DNA of 7,959 nt from an uncultured Clostridia bacterium (GTDB taxonomy: Bacteria > Bacillota > Clostridia > Christensenellales > Borkfalkiaceae). The notes under the pieces are model-generated. The model saw nothing but the letters and a program-made list of their open reading frames with translations, had not been told where the DNA came from and made no database searches. Both the position numbers and the translations under genes were made by a program. Where the stretch lies: the NCBI GenBank assembly GCA_904501815.1, contig CAJGCN010000062.1:1-7959 (forward strand), given 5' to 3'. Below are positions 7,295-7,959 of the stretch, piece by piece. Within the stretch, counting starts at the first letter, position 1; each line of letters starts with the position of its first letter.

Positions 7295-7393
7295 TTTTTG
7301 CCTAAGCGTTGCCAACGCGGGAAATGCTTTCCTTTGTTGCCAAGCAATTTTCTTACAGATTTTCCCTAATGTGGTAAGATTTTATTCTTACTA
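7193..7393 (-). other. Palindrome-rich leader or intergenic RNA between promoters P1 and P2
   Basis: About 200 bp downstream of P1 and upstream of P2 hold no supportable gene. Short perfect palindromes cluster here: TATCG-G-CGATA (7275-7285), GCGTT-GCC-AACGC (7306-7318), GGAAA-TGC-TTTCC (7320-7332), TTGC-CAA-GCAA (7337-7347) and GTAAGA-ATTTTAT-type arms at 7374-7391 (6-bp arms, 6-nt loop). Two alternatives compete with these: TTTCCC at 7361-7366 can pair with GGGAAA at 7319-7324, and TCTTAC at 7351-7356 can pair with GTAAGA at 7374-7379. No T-rich terminator is seen on the minus strand inside the region, so a transcript from P1 could run into the operon. It may be a structured 5' leader, a small RNA or a set of operators. 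I do not recognise a known riboswitch class. Confidence 0.45.
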
Positions 7394-7399
7394 TTTATT

Positions 7400-7427
7400 A
7401 TTATACTCAAAGGCAAATTTTTGTCAA
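7400..7427 (-). promoter_or_regulatory. Consensus sigma-A promoter P1
   Basis: On the minus strand TTGACA (7422-7427) and TATAAT (7400-7405) are both exact consensus, with a 16-nt spacer. It lies about 28 bp past the serA terminator, so it is a fresh promoter rather than readthrough. Its start point near 7393 lies about 267 nt before the ATG of the fusion gene, implying a long leader or a separate small RNA. Confidence 0.8.
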
Positions 7428-7454
7428 GCTTTTTGTGTAATCACTATTTATGAC

Positions 7455-7494
7455 AAAACCCCGTTAGGTTTGTCTTTCTCCTAACAGGGTTTTT
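7455..7494 (-). terminator. Rho-independent terminator of serA
   Basis: A 14-bp stem is formed by 7480-7493 and 7455-7468, with an 11-nt loop. On the minus strand every position pairs, counting one G-U wobble. Read on the plus strand the same position is a C-A mismatch. It starts 17 nt after the serA stop and ends in TTTT, so it fits termination of minus-strand serA transcription. The U tract is short. Confidence 0.8.
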
Positions 7495-7510
7495 AAAATT
7501 TACCTTTTTC

Positions 7511-7959
7511 TTAATACAAGCTGACTTTGCTCACGCCGTCGATCGCAAGCACTTTTTGCACGATTTCTTCAGACGGTTTTTCGCTGACTTCCACGATTGT
7601 ATACGCCGTTTCGCCTTTCGACCCGTTCGCCATATTATCAATATTCACGCCCGCTTGCGAGAACGCCGAAGTGATTTGCGAAAGCATATTCGGTATATTT
7701 TTATGCATTACGCAAATGCGCGCAAAGGAAGTATGGGGCAAGGAAACGGACGGAAAGTTTACGCTGTTGACGATATTTCCGTTCGTGAGATATTCGTCGA
7801 GCTGGTTGCCAGCCATTAACGCACAATGGTCTTCCGATTCCATCGTAGACGCGCCCAAGTGCGGAATGGCAATAATTCCATCTACGCCAACCGTTTCGTT
7901 GGTGGGGAAGTCCGTCACGTATTTTGCAACCTTTTTCGTTAAGATAGCGTCCTTTAAAT
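7511..7959 (-). CDS. serA: D-3-phosphoglycerate dehydrogenase, C-terminal part with ACT domain (5' end beyond right edge)
   Basis: The frame is open through the right edge, so about 149 C-terminal codons of a protein usually near 390 residues are present. SerA oxidises 3-phosphoglycerate to 3-phosphohydroxypyruvate with NAD, the first step of serine synthesis in the cytoplasm. Visible signs are KVAKYVTDFP, then IPHLGASTMESEDHC, whose His is the catalytic histidine of the 2-hydroxyacid dehydrogenase fold, then MAGNQLDEYLTNGNIVNSVNFP closing the catalytic core. The last 70 residues are an ACT domain (ARICVMHKNIPNMLSQI, then AGVNIDNM). Its His and Asn in HKN and the Asn in GVNI match positions that bind serine in E. 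coli SerA, so feedback inhibition by serine is possible (inference). The GTG at 7916-7918 is an internal Val, not a start, because conserved sequence continues upstream of it. The stop is TAA at 7511-7513, followed by its own terminator, so serA is transcribed separately from the ABC operon. Confidence 0.93.
   Translation of the reverse strand, partial: LKDAILTKKVAKYVTDFPTNETVGVDGIIAIPHLGASTMESEDHCALMAGNQLDEYLTNGNIVNSVNFPSVSLPHTSFARICVMHKNIPNMLSQITSAFSQAGVNIDNMANGSKGETAYTIVEVSEKPSEEIVQKVLAIDGVSKVSLY

Noticed and set aside
7324..7377. Small plus-strand ORF of about 17 codons starting MLSFVAKQF
   Set aside because: There is no clear ribosome site or promoter on that strand and it lies inside the palindrome cluster; likely chance.
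7193..7393. 6S RNA or a known riboswitch
   Set aside because: I could not identify a long central-bubble hairpin or any conserved aptamer core, and there is no terminator on the minus strand, so no class is assigned.
7511..7918. A short gene starting at GTG 7916-7918
   Set aside because: The conserved SerA sequence (KVAKYVTDFP and upstream) continues in frame to the right edge, so this GTG is an internal Val and the gene is simply cut by the window.
1..7959. CRISPR arrays, tRNA or rRNA genes, insertion sequences, att sites
   Set aside because: I saw no regularly spaced identical repeats, cloverleaf or rRNA sequence, transposase motifs or flanking terminal repeats.

Overview
The window looks like chromosomal DNA of a low-to-mid-GC Gram-positive bacterium of the Clostridia type. 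The grounds are an ACT-containing phosphoglycerate dehydrogenase of clostridial style, consensus sigma-A promoters, purine-rich Shine-Dalgarno sites, a YtrBC/Ecs-like ABC exporter and a surface lipoprotein with InlB-type (Listeria-Bacteroides) repeats. A gut lineage such as Christensenellales is possible, but this is a guess from gene style. No alignment could be run. All supported genes lie on the minus strand, so the reading order is from high to low coordinates.

Right edge (7511-7959): the 3' end of serA, holding the end of the catalytic core and an ACT domain, closed by a hairpin terminator at 7455-7494. Next comes a 384-bp gap (7127-7510). It contains a near-perfect sigma-A promoter (P1, 7400-7427), a roughly 200-nt stretch rich in short palindromes and direct repeats, and a second strong promoter (P2, 7163-7192) just before the next gene.

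Middle (2811-7126): a tightly packed operon of three genes. The first encodes a 752-residue protein that joins a polytopic YwaF/TMEM164-like membrane region to a complete ABC ATPase in one frame. A strong internal ribosome site and ATG at the junction could also yield the ATPase alone (257 aa). Five bases later comes a 548-residue two-part ABC-2 type permease, and 12 bases after that a 130-residue membrane-anchored or secreted protein with one Ig-like (BIG2-like) domain.

Left (1-2747): after a 63-bp gap, the 5' part (915 codons) of a large lipoprotein that continues past the left edge. It has a lipobox signal peptide, three tandem A-B pairs of InlB-type repeats, an acidic linker, Ig-like beta regions and the start of a probable right-handed beta-helix.

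How the genes may work together (inference): the ATPase and permease would form an exporter or membrane-remodelling ABC complex to which a YwaF-like membrane domain is covalently attached. The Ig-domain protein and the lipoprotein are cell-surface products encoded next to it. Their substrate cannot be read from the sequence. The most unusual elements are the YwaF-ATPase fusion with its internal start and the palindrome-rich leader between two promoters.
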